Origin: Bacteroidota bacterium
GTDB taxonomy: Bacteria > Bacteroidota > Bacteroidia > UKL13-3
DNA: 37,464 bases
Direction: 5' to 3'
Assembly (NCBI GenBank): GCA_027491355.1
Contig: JAIXWI010000040.1
Coordinates: 1-37,464 of the forward strand
A program made the translations under genes and the position numbers. Shown here one piece after another: positions 26,914 through 35,347 of the stretch (the first letter of the stretch is position 1; each line of letters begins with the position of its first letter). Below the pieces are notes generated by a model. It worked only from the letters and a program-made list of their open reading frames with translations. It searched no databases and had not been told where the DNA came from.

Positions 26914-29793
26914 ATGCGTTTAAAAAAATCATTCATTGGTTTGTTATTGGGCTGTTTTTTTATGGCAAATCAATTGCTATATGCAGCATTGGTTCAAACC
27001 AATCCTATGGTTTTTAATTATCCAAAATCTGTCACAACAGCTGGTACACAAACTTGGGATATCACACATGCTTCCAATGGCCTAATGTTCTTTGCTAATA
27101 ACGATGGTTTGCTGGTTTTTGATGGCAAAGATTTTACTAAATACCCATTGCCAGCTAAATCTATCTTGCGTTCCATTTATTACGATTCTTTGACACAAAG
27201 GGTGTATGCAGGTGGTCAAAACGAAATTGGATTTTATGCATTTAACAACAATGGTAAGCTCAATTTTACTTCTCTTGCGCATTTATTGCCAAATACACTG
27301 AAAGGTTTTGAAGATGTTTGGTCAATTAAGCCACATGCTGGAAAAGTTTATTTTCAAACCAGCAGCCAATTGTTTGTATACAGCGGTGGTCGAATACAGT
27401 TAATGAAAATAGGCTCAAGACCACTGGAAAACAGTTATCAATTTAACCAAAAACTGTATATAACCGATATTGATGGAACCATTTATACAATTGATAACCA
27501 GAATAGTGCAAGTATTCTAGCTTTAAAAACAGGTTTACAAATTTCTTCTATTTTACCATTTAAGCAAAATGAGTTGTTACTGTGCACCTTTAAAGAAGGT
27601 TTGTTTACATTCAAGGATAACCAGATTCAAAAATTACCTGTTAATGATGCTGCACTAAAAAATGCCAGTGTTTACAAGGCCATTCCATATCAGGATCATT
27701 TTTTACTGGCCACCAACCGTTCGGGTGTGTTTTTTTTGAACGAAGCGGGTGTTCCATATAAAAACCTCAATTTGAAAGAAGGCTTGCAAAACAACAATGT
27801 GCTCTCTGTGCATGTTGATCCAAATTTGAATGTATGGTTAGGTTTAAACAATGGCATAGACCTGGTTAGGCTCAACTACCCTTATGGTCATATCCTTCCG
27901 GATGATTTGTTAAAAGGCACAGGTTACGCTATGGTTGAATTTGGGGATGCCTATTATTTTGGAACAAACAACGGATTATACTACCGTGCAAAGAATAACT
28001 TTTCTTCAGATGCCTATACGTTGGTTGCCAATTCTGAGGGTCAGGTTTGGTCTATACAAGTCATAAACGGGAAGTTATTTATGTGTCATCATGAGGGTCT
28101 TTTTGAGGTAACTCAGATGCGTGCACAAAAGATTCTAGACTGTAGAGGGGCATGGAAAATAAAAGCGTTATCAAAATATCCCGGAAATTTTATTTTAGGT
28201 ACTTACAGTGGAATCAGCCTTTTAAAATGGGAAAACGCTTCGCTCATTCCTCAACAAATCTATACAAGGTTTAAAGAGTCGAGCCGTTTTCTAGAAGAAG
28301 ATGGTGATGGCAATATTTGGGTGGGTCATCCTTACAAAGGCATATACCAATTAAAGTTAAGTGCTGATTTATCAAGCATTTTGAATGTTAAATTGTACGG
28401 CAAGAAGCAAGGATTACCAGCAGAAACAGAAAATTATGTTTTTAACACCGACCTTGGTCTTACCTTCAATACCCCATCTGGAATATACAGTTACAATGAA
28501 CAAACCGACAGATTTGAATTGGCTAAACTTCCCCAAGATTTCATAGATTCCAAGTTGGTTTATAAACGTTTTATCAATGGTAGTAATGGTAATATTTGGT
28601 ACATAACCACAAGCGAAATAGGTTGCTTCAAGCCTACTTATAATGGCGTTAATTATGGTTACTCTAAAATTAAATTGCCACTTTTAGAGCAAAATTTGGT
28701 TGGAGGTTTCGAGTTTTTATACGAGACAGGCAACCATGAAGTATTTATTGGCACTGAAATTGGTTTTGTTACCATTGATTTAAAAAAATTGAACCAGTTT
28801 TCTGATTTTAAGCCGCAAATTATGTTTACTTCTATTCATAGTTTATCACATCCTGACTCGGTTTATTTCAATTTTTTAAGTAACCCACTTACTGCTGTTG
28901 TATTAGAAGACAAATCGCTTGAAATTAATTTTAGTTCACCCAATGGTTATTGTTACAAAGACCTTGTTTTTACTACCTATTTAGAATCATGGGATAAGTC
29001 TTGGACTCCATGGAAAAGTGCTCAATCAAGAGAGTTTAGCAGGTTATCATATGGAACTTATCATTTTCATGTAAAAGCAAAATACATGGGAAAAGAAGGA
29101 GCAGATACTGTATTAACGATTGTTATCAAAGCACCTTGGTATTGGTCAATGGTAGCTAAAATTGCCTATATCTTTGTGTTGTTGGTTTTAGTGATTTTCA
29201 TTGGATTCTTTCCGCAACGCTTGGTATGGAAAAAGGCTACCAGAATCATAGCAGAAAAGGAAGACCAATACAAAAACCAAACAGCCTTGTTGACCCGTGA
29301 AAAGGAACTGCAAGAAAAGGAGTTGATTCAATTAAAGAACCAACAATTGGAACGCGAATTAGAACACCAAGCGCGCGAACTAGCCTCATCAACCATGCAC
29401 ATTGTTCAAAAAAGTGAAATGTTGTTGAGCATCAAAGAGAAGCTCAGAAGAATAGCTCAAGTGAGCAACGATCCTAAAATCAAACCTGAATTGTCTGAGC
29501 TCATTAAAAACATTGACAAAGATGCGTTGATTGACAAAGAATGGGAAAAATTTGAGGTTTACTTTAATAGCATTCATGATCGGTTTACTAAAATACTCAA
29601 AGAAAAGTTTCCTCAACTCAATGCCAATGACATTAAGATGTGTGCGTATTTACGAATGAACTTGTCTTCAAAGGAAATTGCTTCTATTTTAAATATTTCA
29701 GTGCGTGGTGTAGAAATAAGTAGGTACCGACTCAGGAAGAAAATGAATTTAGTCAGTGGCATTAACTTAACAACCTATTTATCTGATTTGTAA
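26914..29793 (+). CDS. One-component transmembrane regulator: beta-propeller, Y_Y_Y, LuxR-type HTH
   Basis: 959 aa. Signal peptide 1-25. Residues about 40-650 are a Reg_prop-type beta-propeller, with blade motifs such as NNNVLSVHVDPNLNVWLGLNNGID and DGDGNIWVGHPYKGIYQL (given here in parts). Residues 668-738 are a Y_Y_Y (triple tyrosine) domain. A single TM spans 748-767 (IAYIFVLLVLVIFIGFF). A coiled coil spans about 775-845, and the LuxR-type HTH about 899-945 (DIKMCAYLRMNLSSKEIASIL, RGVEISRYRLRKKM). There is no histidine kinase or receiver, unlike hybrid two-component systems of glycan loci. Signal binding outside would thus act directly on DNA, as in SusR-like proteins. It is divergent from the six-gene operon, its likely target. 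Confidence 0.9.
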   Translation: MRLKKSFIGLLLGCFFMANQLLYAALVQTNPMVFNYPKSVTTAGTQTWDITHASNGLMFFANNDGLLVFDGKDFTKYPLPAKSILRSIYYDSLTQRVYAGGQNEIGFYAFNNNGKLNFTSLAHLLPNTLKGFEDVWSIKPHAGKVYFQTSSQLFVYSGGRIQLMKIGSRPLENSYQFNQKLYITDIDGTIYTIDNQNSASILALKTGLQISSILPFKQNELLLCTFKEGLFTFKDNQIQKLPVNDAALKNASVYKAIPYQDHFLLATNRSGVFFLNEAGVPYKNLNLKEGLQNNNVLSVHVDPNLNVWLGLNNGIDLVRLNYPYGHILPDDLLKGTGYAMVEFGDAYYFGTNNGLYYRAKNNFSSDAYTLVANSEGQVWSIQVINGKLFMCHHEGLFEVTQMRAQKILDCRGAWKIKALSKYPGNFILGTYSGISLLKWENASLIPQQIYTRFKESSRFLEEDGDGNIWVGHPYKGIYQLKLSADLSSILNVKLYGKKQGLPAETENYVFNTDLGLTFNTPSGIYSYNEQTDRFELAKLPQDFIDSKLVYKRFINGSNGNIWYITTSEIGCFKPTYNGVNYGYSKIKLPLLEQNLVGGFEFLYETGNHEVFIGTEIGFVTIDLKKLNQFSDFKPQIMFTSIHSLSHPDSVYFNFLSNPLTAVVLEDKSLEINFSSPNGYCYKDLVFTTYLESWDKSWTPWKSAQSREFSRLSYGTYHFHVKAKYMGKEGADTVLTIVIKAPWYWSMVAKIAYIFVLLVLVIFIGFFPQRLVWKKATRIIAEKEDQYKNQTALLTREKELQEKELIQLKNQQLERELEHQARELASSTMHIVQKSEMLLSIKEKLRRIAQVSNDPKIKPELSELIKNIDKDALIDKEWEKFEVYFNSIHDRFTKILKEKFPQLNANDIKMCAYLRMNLSSKEIASILNISVRGVEISRYRLRKKMNLVSGINLTTYLSDL

Positions 29794-29796
29794 AAT

Positions 29797-29825
29797 AAAA
29801 AAGGCCGGAATATCCGGCCCTTTTT
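29797..29825. terminator. Bidirectional intrinsic terminator
   Basis: A 7-bp GC-rich stem (GGCCGGA 29803-29809 with TCCGGCC 29813-29819, loop ATA) with A6 on the left and T5 on the right serves both the regulator gene and the convergent 29843-32404 gene. Confidence 0.87.
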
Positions 29826-29842
29826 AACTTATTACAAACAAC

Positions 29843-32404
29843 TTAATCAACAATGAAAGGTATTGTCTTTACTTGATTTTCTGATTCTACTTTCAAGAAA
29901 TACATTCCTTTGTTCAATGTTTTGATTTGAATTGGATACAAAGTTTCAGATCCATTTGTAGTGTTGTTTTCTACCAGCTGAACCTGACCAATTGTATTGT
30001 AAATGGCTATTTTGCTGTTTTTACCTAAACCTTGTTCTGTTTGTATGTACAATACTTCGTTTGCAGGATTTGGATATACTCTCATTGTTCTATTTGCAAT
30101 ATCAGTCAATCCGGTTGCATCGCATATAGTACAAGTGTTCCAGCAATAAGCTCCTACAGTCATTTCAGCTTCACCATTAACATCAATGAATCTGTTGGTG
30201 TAATTTCCAACCGTTTTTGTGCATGGATCTGATGAACTGAAAGACTCTTGGTCTTCCCAATTTCCAATAGTGAATTTGAAATCATATGAACCGCTATCAA
30301 GATTCAGTGTAGTTGCATAAATATTGTTTCCAATGCTATCCATTTTTGTACAATCACCACACCAACCGTTAAAAGTTCCATTTAAGGTTACACCTTTGCT
30401 CATATCGCCCACATAATTTTTCATGTTAACTTTGAAGGTTACTTTGGTTTTAGGCAAAGAGCTGGCACAATCCGTACAACTCTCCCAACAAACCAAAGGC
30501 AAGGTGTCGTTTTCTTTGTTTGCCAACAGGTATCTATTTGTGTAACCAGATTTTGTTGTTGTGCAAGAAGAGCCCTCTTTTAAAATTTCTTGTCTTACCC
30601 AGTTTCCTACTACATACTTGTAGTCATAAGACGAATCTTTATCTAGTAATAAAGTAACTGTCCAAATATTAGTGTTTGGAATTTTTGTCATTGGTGTACA
30701 AGCACCACACCAGCCATTGAAAGAACCATTTAAGGTAATTGTATCAGTATCTGCAGGCTTGTTTTTAGACATATCTACTCTAAAGGTCACAAAAGTTTTG
30801 GTAGATGGTGCACCTGATCCACCAAATGCAATGTCATCGAAATAATATGTTTTTTCACCAGCTATTGCACCTGTAACTCCAAAATTAAAGAATACAGATA
30901 GTTTTTGATAAGTATTGGAATAGTTAATGGGTGCTGTTCCGTTTGCGTGGTTTGCAAAATCAAATTCTAAAGTTTCCCATTCGTTTGTTTTGGTAGTTTT
31001 AGCCTCTGTTTCTACACTAATTTGACCATTGTTAGGGTCTTCAGCTTTCATGCGAACCGAAATTCCAGCATCAGGTGAATAAACGCGCATGGTCATTTTA
31101 CTTTCACCGCTTACAAAAGGAATTGCCTTTGTAAAACCTAGTGCAGTTCCTACTGTAGTACCAGCCCATAACTCAGCACCAGCCCCTTTAATGACTTTAG
31201 CAACCATGTTGTTTCCTTGGTTTGGATCGGCAGCAATGCTGCTTGTGTTGCCACCAAAGTCAATCATGGTATAATCTGTGTTTACCTTGTCAAATGTAAC
31301 AGGTAATGAAATTTGTTCGATGGTTGGTGTTACAAATTTGATATCATCTAAGAAGTATGTTTTTTCACCGGCAGTAGCACCTGTAGTTCCAAAATTGAAG
31401 AAAATAGATAGTTTTTTATAAGTGTATGCTAAATTAATGGGAGCTGTTCCTGTTGATTGTTTTGCAAAGTCGAATTCTAGTGTTTCCCATGCATTTGATT
31501 TGCTTGTTATTACGTCAGTTTCAACACTTTTGTTAGCATCGTTAGGGTCTTCAACCTTTAATTTAACCACAATGCCGCTATCTGGTGAGAAAACTTTCGT
31601 TGATAGCTTTGTTAAACTGTTGGTAAAAGGAATTGCACTTGAAAACCCAGCATTTGTTCCTACTGTAGTGCCAGCCCATAATTCAGCACCAGCCCCTTTG
31701 ATAATTTTACAAACCATGTTTCCTTGACTGGTTGGATCAACAGCTAAACTACTGGTGTTTCCACCAAAATCAATCATGGTGTAATCAACCGTATTGTTGT
31801 CAAAAGTTACAGGTAAGTTAATTTGACTTAATGCAGCAGGTACAAAACGAATATCATCACAGTAATAAATCTTTTCACCAGCTGTAGATCCAGTTACTCC
31901 AAAATTGAAGAAAATAGACATTTTCTTGTAGCTGTATCCAAAGTTGATAACTGCTGTTCCAGAAGATTGGTTAGCAAAGTCAAATTCAATGGTTTCCCAT
32001 GAATTACTTTGAGTAGTTCTTTGATCTGTTTCAACACTTTTACCAGCATCATTTGGGTCTTCTACTTTGAGCTTGACTACAATGCCACTGTCTGGAGAGT
32101 AAACTTTAACAGAAATTTTTGTTGAACCTTGCGCAAAAGGAATTGCCGAAGTAAAACCAGCATTTCCACCGATAGTTGTTCCAGCCCATAATTCAGCGCC
32201 GTTTGTTTTAGTAAATTTAGCTACTTTGTTAGTTGCATCTGTAGGGTCTGTTGCTACAGTGCTTGAATTCCCTCCAAAGTCTGCTAAAGTGTAAGTTAAA
32301 TTGGGATTGTCAAACGTAACAGGAAGTTCAATTTGTTGTGCAAAAGACAAGCTTGGAGCCACAAGCATAATCAACGCACAAATAACATGTGTAATTTGTT
32401 TCAT
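29843..32404 (-). CDS. T9SS-sorted protein with three CBM-like repeats and two starch-binding-like modules
   Basis: 853 aa. Signal peptide 1-23. Three repeats start with LPVTFD at residues 27, 197 and 367, exactly 170 residues apart, each containing DFGGN, GAELWAGTT, VYSPD(S/A)GI, EDPN, WETLEFDFA and ending IFFNFG ... GEKTYY-DDI. These are jelly-roll sugar-binding-like units that often accompany GH16 laminarinases in Bacteroidota. Two modules of about 113 residues (537-648, 653-763) resemble CBM20/48-type sheets (LNGSFNGWCG, LNGTFNGWCG) and share conserved Cys (WCGACT, CWESCTDC; WCGDCT, CWNTCTIC), probably disulfide-bonded. A YPNP T9SS type-A tail spans 772-853. No hydrolase motif, so a binding or adhesion protein. 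It converges on the regulator and may belong to the same regulon. Confidence 0.85.
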   Translation of the reverse strand: MKQITHVICALIMLVAPSLSFAQQIELPVTFDNPNLTYTLADFGGNSSTVATDPTDATNKVAKFTKTNGAELWAGTTIGGNAGFTSAIPFAQGSTKISVKVYSPDSGIVVKLKVEDPNDAGKSVETDQRTTQSNSWETIEFDFANQSSGTAVINFGYSYKKMSIFFNFGVTGSTAGEKIYYCDDIRFVPAALSQINLPVTFDNNTVDYTMIDFGGNTSSLAVDPTSQGNMVCKIIKGAGAELWAGTTVGTNAGFSSAIPFTNSLTKLSTKVFSPDSGIVVKLKVEDPNDANKSVETDVITSKSNAWETLEFDFAKQSTGTAPINLAYTYKKLSIFFNFGTTGATAGEKTYFLDDIKFVTPTIEQISLPVTFDKVNTDYTMIDFGGNTSSIAADPNQGNNMVAKVIKGAGAELWAGTTVGTALGFTKAIPFVSGESKMTMRVYSPDAGISVRMKAEDPNNGQISVETEAKTTKTNEWETLEFDFANHANGTAPINYSNTYQKLSVFFNFGVTGAIAGEKTYYFDDIAFGGSGAPSTKTFVTFRVDMSKNKPADTDTITLNGSFNGWCGACTPMTKIPNTNIWTVTLLLDKDSSYDYKYVVGNWVRQEILKEGSSCTTTKSGYTNRYLLANKENDTLPLVCWESCTDCASSLPKTKVTFKVNMKNYVGDMSKGVTLNGTFNGWCGDCTKMDSIGNNIYATTLNLDSGSYDFKFTIGNWEDQESFSSSDPCTKTVGNYTNRFIDVNGEAEMTVGAYCWNTCTICDATGLTDIANRTMRVYPNPANEVLYIQTEQGLGKNSKIAIYNTIGQVQLVENNTTNGSETLYPIQIKTLNKGMYFLKVESENQVKTIPFIVD
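30809..32338 (-). repeat. Three tandem 510-bp coding repeats
   Basis: In-frame repeat units of 170 codons begin near 32326, 31816 and 31306 within the 853-aa protein gene. Units two and three are closest at the protein level (GAGAELWAGTTVGT identical). The equal unit length points to duplication by recombination rather than independent domain gain. Confidence 0.85.
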
Positions 32405-32436
32405 TTGTATTTGAATTAAGTTTTGTGAATTTAACG

Positions 32437-32470
32437 CAAAAGGTAAAATTTGGTTTTTTTAGCCACCCAA
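32437..32470 (-). promoter_or_regulatory. Promoter for the CBM-repeat protein
   Basis: On the minus strand: TTG (32470-32468), 22-bp spacer, TACCTTTTG (32445-32437), one T longer than the TAnnTTTG consensus. The expected leader is about 27 nt to the ATG at 32404. Confidence 0.42.
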
Positions 32471-32503
32471 CTCTACTTTCACTTTGTAAATCAAAACAGT
32501 AAA

Positions 32504-32525
32504 CCACTACTACACCACTACTACA
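32504..32525. promoter_or_regulatory. Perfect 11-bp tandem direct repeat, possible operator
   Basis: CCACTACTACA occurs at 32504-32514 and again at 32515-32525 with no spacer. It lies 33 bp upstream of the -33 element of the minus-strand promoter, where an activator would bind. The period of 11 bp places both copies on one DNA face. The core TACTACA also occurs twice in the divergent region of the glucan operon. Confidence 0.4.
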
Positions 32526-32755
32526 TAATTATTTAATTATAAGAATATCAAGTATTTATTAAATTAAATGTCCTAATGAATTTTCCATTTCTTTTGGGAT
32601 TACAGGTCAACTTTTTTCAAAAACAAGCATTCAATTTAAGCTTTCTATTCACTTTTGCTTTCTTGCATTAGTTCCTTATTTGAATTTAGAAATGTACTTG
32701 TAAGCTACTGTTTTGATTTTGAATCAGTTTCTATTTTTTATCAATTTCTTATTTT

Positions 32756-32763
32756 TATATTTG
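32756..32763 (+). promoter_or_regulatory. Candidate -7 box for LamG-Kelch gene
   Basis: TATATTTG matches TAnnTTTG and gives a leader of about 37 nt to the ATG at 32806. No TTG at the expected -33 spacing. Confidence 0.38.
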
Positions 32764-32805
32764 ATTGGCAATATTTTCAAATCTCAACCCATCATTCGTT
32801 TATAA

Positions 32806-35295
32806 ATGAAACTAAAATTACAATTATTGTTTTGCTTCCTGTTTTTTGGATTCAATATTTTTTCTCAAAACATCCCTTCTTATGTTCCCACAAACGGCTT
32901 AGTGGGTTGGTGGCCATTCAATGGCAATGCCAATGACGAAAGTGGGAATGGGAATCATGGTACGGTTACTAATTCAATTTTAAATTCAGATAGATTTTCA
33001 AATCTCAACAAAAGCTTTGATTTTAACCATACAGGTTCAAGAATTAATATTTCATCTAACGCCAATTTATTTCCAGATACATTAAGCATTTCTGCTTGGT
33101 TTAAACTTTCATCAGGAGTAATAATGAGATCAGGAGATGCCTCATTAGATAGTTGGAAAGGGTGGGTGATAGCACCATGGTTAACGATTATTGGTGATTC
33201 TGTACAATTAGCATATTGGGATCATGGTGGAGGCACCTACAGAGTGTATGAATTTAGAACAACAAAATATTTTAAAATAAATAGTTGGAATCATTTATGT
33301 TTAGTTCGAACGCCTAGTACTTTAAAAGTATATTTGAATGGACAAATTGCTGGAAGCTTAGTTAACTTACTTCCCTATGATAAACCAACTGCAACTCCAT
33401 TAATTTTTGGAAACAATCATTTACCAATTGACGATTATGCAAAAGGTTCACTAGACGACATAGCAATCTTCAACCGCGCATTAACGCAAAAAGAAATTAC
33501 GGCTTTGTATACTGGTGTAGTTACCAATGATATTGTGTCTAGTTCAGATGCTAACGGCAGCATAAGCCCCTTAGGCTTAAGTACTTTGAATTCAAGTTCA
33601 AGCCAAACTTATACTTTCACACCCAACTCAGGCTATTGGATAGACAGTGTCATTGTAAATGGTGTTCAAGTTCCAACAGCCAGTTCTTATACATTTAACA
33701 ATGTTACAAGTGACCAAAGCATACGTGTGACGTATAGGAGCTTGGCGGCGGCTTTAGCCGCCGCCAACATCTGCTCAAACGACACCATCGTTTCAACAGT
33801 TAATTTACCAGCCCTTAGCAATGTCAGAGCCACTAATTATTATTCTAATATTTACTTGTTTAACCAAAACAATACAAGCAATGCTTTTAAGTACAATGTG
33901 AATGACAGAAAATACACCGCCATTGCAAACAAACCAAGCCCGTGTATAGAATGTGGAGTAGCAGAAGCCAATGGCAAAGTGTATTGCTTCAATACCAATG
34001 GCACATCAGAAGCCTATGATATTGCTAGCAATACTTGGCAAACTCAAATTAACCAACCGAATAGTTCAAGCAGCAGTGTGTATGCAGCCAGTATCAATCA
34101 CAAAATATATGTATTGGGTTATTTCAACAACCAAAATACTTTCCACCAATACAATCCTCAAACAAATAGCTATACAACTTTTAACAGTCCAATTACAAGC
34201 ACCAACCAAAGCAGGTTGGTAGCCTTCAACAATAAGCTCTATAAAATTGGAGGAACAGACAATAACAACCAGCCAACAGCTAGTGTAGAGGTTTACAATC
34301 CAAGCAACAATACCTGGACTGCTATGCCTGATTTACCAGAAGCATTGAGCCAAGTAGGAGCAACCCATTACGACAACAAATTGTATGTATTTGGCGGTAA
34401 ACAAATCAACAATACCAACTCAAACAAAGTGTATGTATTTGACTTTACAAGCAATGCATGGTATGCACAAAGCAACACGCAAAACACCAACAGAACCAAT
34501 ATAGAAGCCAAAACAGCTAATAATATGGTTTTCTTGTTTGGAGGTGCTGATCCCACCAACACCCAAAGCAACCAAGCCCAAAGGTATTTCTGCAAAGACC
34601 AATTGTGTAGTTGTAAATGGGCAGAGTATGTATGTAATGGAGAATCAAGCAATAATCCTTGCACAAGCAACAGCACTTACAGACCAGGTACCGTATTTTG
34701 TAATGGCATACCAACAACAGTAGTGGATGTGACCAACCCAATTACTGGTAGAACTTGGATGGATAGGAACTTAGGTGCAACCAGGGCTGCAACAAGCAGC
34801 ACAGATGCAGCAGCGTATGGTGATTTATACCAATGGGGTCGAGCAGCAGATGGACACCAATGTAGGAATTCAGATACCTTGAGGATTTTGAGCACAACTG
34901 ATCAACCTGGTCATGGACATTTTATATTGTCATCAATAGTAACTGAAGACTGGCGTTCAACTCCAAACAATCAATTGTGGCAAGGTGAGAGTGGCACCAA
35001 CAATCCTTGTCCAATAGGTTATCGATTGCCAACTTATTATGAACTAGAAGCTGAAAGATTGAGTTGGACTCAAAATTCAAGTTTTGGAGCCATTGCATCT
35101 CCTTTGAAACTTCCTAATTCAGGATACCGTGACCAAAACAACGGGCAAGTTTATGATGAAGGTAACAGTGTTTATTACTGGAGTAGTTCTACTAGCAATA
35201 CTTATTCATGGAATTTATTCCTTTTTGACAGTGGTGCTTATCTTTTCGATTTCAGTAGACCCTTTGGTTACTCTGTTCGTTGCATTAAAGACTAA
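32806..35295 (+). CDS. Secreted LamG - Kelch - FISUMP protein
   Basis: 829 aa. Signal peptide 1-20 (FCFLFFGFNIFS/QN). Residues 22-236 form a LamG/concanavalin-like domain opening GLVGWWPFNGNANDESGNGN and closing GSLDDIAIFNRALTQKEI. About 238-311 is a small 'bacterial repeat' domain (YTFTPNSGYWIDSVIVNG). Residues 313-321 (LAAALAAAN) are encoded by a GC-rich palindrome. About 330-595 is a Kelch-type propeller (YDIASNTWQTQ, VEVYNPSNNTWTAMPDL, VYVFDFTSNAWYAQ). About 640-829 is a FISUMP (Fibrobacter succinogenes major paralogous) domain: ITGRTWMDRNLGATR, DLYQWGRAADG, CPIGYRLPT, YYWSSS, YSVRCIKD. No typical T9SS tail is seen. Extracellular sugar or protein binding is inferred. A close paralog follows after 52 bp. 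Confidence 0.87.
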   Translation: MKLKLQLLFCFLFFGFNIFSQNIPSYVPTNGLVGWWPFNGNANDESGNGNHGTVTNSILNSDRFSNLNKSFDFNHTGSRINISSNANLFPDTLSISAWFKLSSGVIMRSGDASLDSWKGWVIAPWLTIIGDSVQLAYWDHGGGTYRVYEFRTTKYFKINSWNHLCLVRTPSTLKVYLNGQIAGSLVNLLPYDKPTATPLIFGNNHLPIDDYAKGSLDDIAIFNRALTQKEITALYTGVVTNDIVSSSDANGSISPLGLSTLNSSSSQTYTFTPNSGYWIDSVIVNGVQVPTASSYTFNNVTSDQSIRVTYRSLAAALAAANICSNDTIVSTVNLPALSNVRATNYYSNIYLFNQNNTSNAFKYNVNDRKYTAIANKPSPCIECGVAEANGKVYCFNTNGTSEAYDIASNTWQTQINQPNSSSSSVYAASINHKIYVLGYFNNQNTFHQYNPQTNSYTTFNSPITSTNQSRLVAFNNKLYKIGGTDNNNQPTASVEVYNPSNNTWTAMPDLPEALSQVGATHYDNKLYVFGGKQINNTNSNKVYVFDFTSNAWYAQSNTQNTNRTNIEAKTANNMVFLFGGADPTNTQSNQAQRYFCKDQLCSCKWAEYVCNGESSNNPCTSNSTYRPGTVFCNGIPTTVVDVTNPITGRTWMDRNLGATRAATSSTDAAAYGDLYQWGRAADGHQCRNSDTLRILSTTDQPGHGHFILSSIVTEDWRSTPNNQLWQGESGTNNPCPIGYRLPTYYELEAERLSWTQNSSFGAIASPLKLPNSGYRDQNNGQVYDEGNSVYYWSSSTSNTYSWNLFLFDSGAYLFDFSRPFGYSVRCIKD
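32821..32960 (+). repeat. 140-bp repeat, copy 1 (pair with 35363-35502)
   Basis: It aligns without gaps to 35363-35502 (offset 2,542 bp) with 5 mismatches by my count. It encodes the end of the signal peptide and the start of the LamG domain. A third partial copy is at 36329-36417. Confidence 0.9.
33655..33959 (+). repeat. 305-bp paralogous segment, copy 1 (pair with 37160-37464)
   Basis: It aligns without gaps to 37160-37464 (offset 3,505 bp) with many scattered, mostly synonymous differences. It spans the end of the bacterial-repeat domain, the palindrome and the start of the Kelch domain. The pair continues beyond the window end. Confidence 0.85.
33742..33767. repeat. In-frame GC-rich palindrome, copy 1 (loop TT)
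   Basis: Perfect 12-bp arms (TTGGCGGCGGCT 33742-33753; AGCCGCCGCCAA 33756-33767) around TT. It sits between the bacterial-repeat and Kelch domains. GC is far above the surrounding sequence. There is no T-tract after it, so it is not an intrinsic terminator. Copy 2 at 37247 is its exact reverse complement. Confidence 0.92.
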
Positions 35296-35307
35296 AACTT
35301 ACATTTG
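35280..35307 (+). promoter_or_regulatory. Promoter for the second LamG gene
   Basis: TTG (35280-35282, inside the end of the upstream gene), 17-bp spacer, TACATTTG (35300-35307). The leader is about 35 nt to the ATG at 35348, much like that of the first paralog, so the two genes are probably transcribed separately. Confidence 0.45.
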
Positions 35308-35347
35308 TAAAATTTATATTATTACCCAATAACATCACATAAATTTC

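Larger units (their letters stand above)
32405..32805. other. 401-bp AT-rich divergent intergenic region
   Basis: It separates the minus-strand CBM-repeat gene and the plus-strand LamG gene. It holds a promoter on each strand and one perfect 11-bp tandem repeat (32504-32525), each listed separately. No plausible ORF with family features, tRNA or hairpin terminator was seen. T-runs and A-runs dominate 32560-32780. Confidence 0.6.

Noticed and set aside
31089-31727. Two similar plus-strand open frames of 61 and 101 codons
   Set aside because: They resemble each other only because they are antisense to the 170-codon repeats of the CBM-like gene.
30809-32338. CRISPR array as explanation of the repeats
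   Set aside because: Unit length is 510 bp, repeats are coding and there are no spacers or cas genes.
33742-33767. Intrinsic terminator inside the LamG-Kelch gene
   Set aside because: No U-tract follows the hairpin, and the frame runs through it; the copy at 37247 is likewise followed by coding sequence.
34368-34676. Minus-strand open frames within the Kelch region
   Set aside because: Shadow of the 829-aa gene; Leu/Val-rich composition comes from reading Asn/Gln-rich codons backwards.
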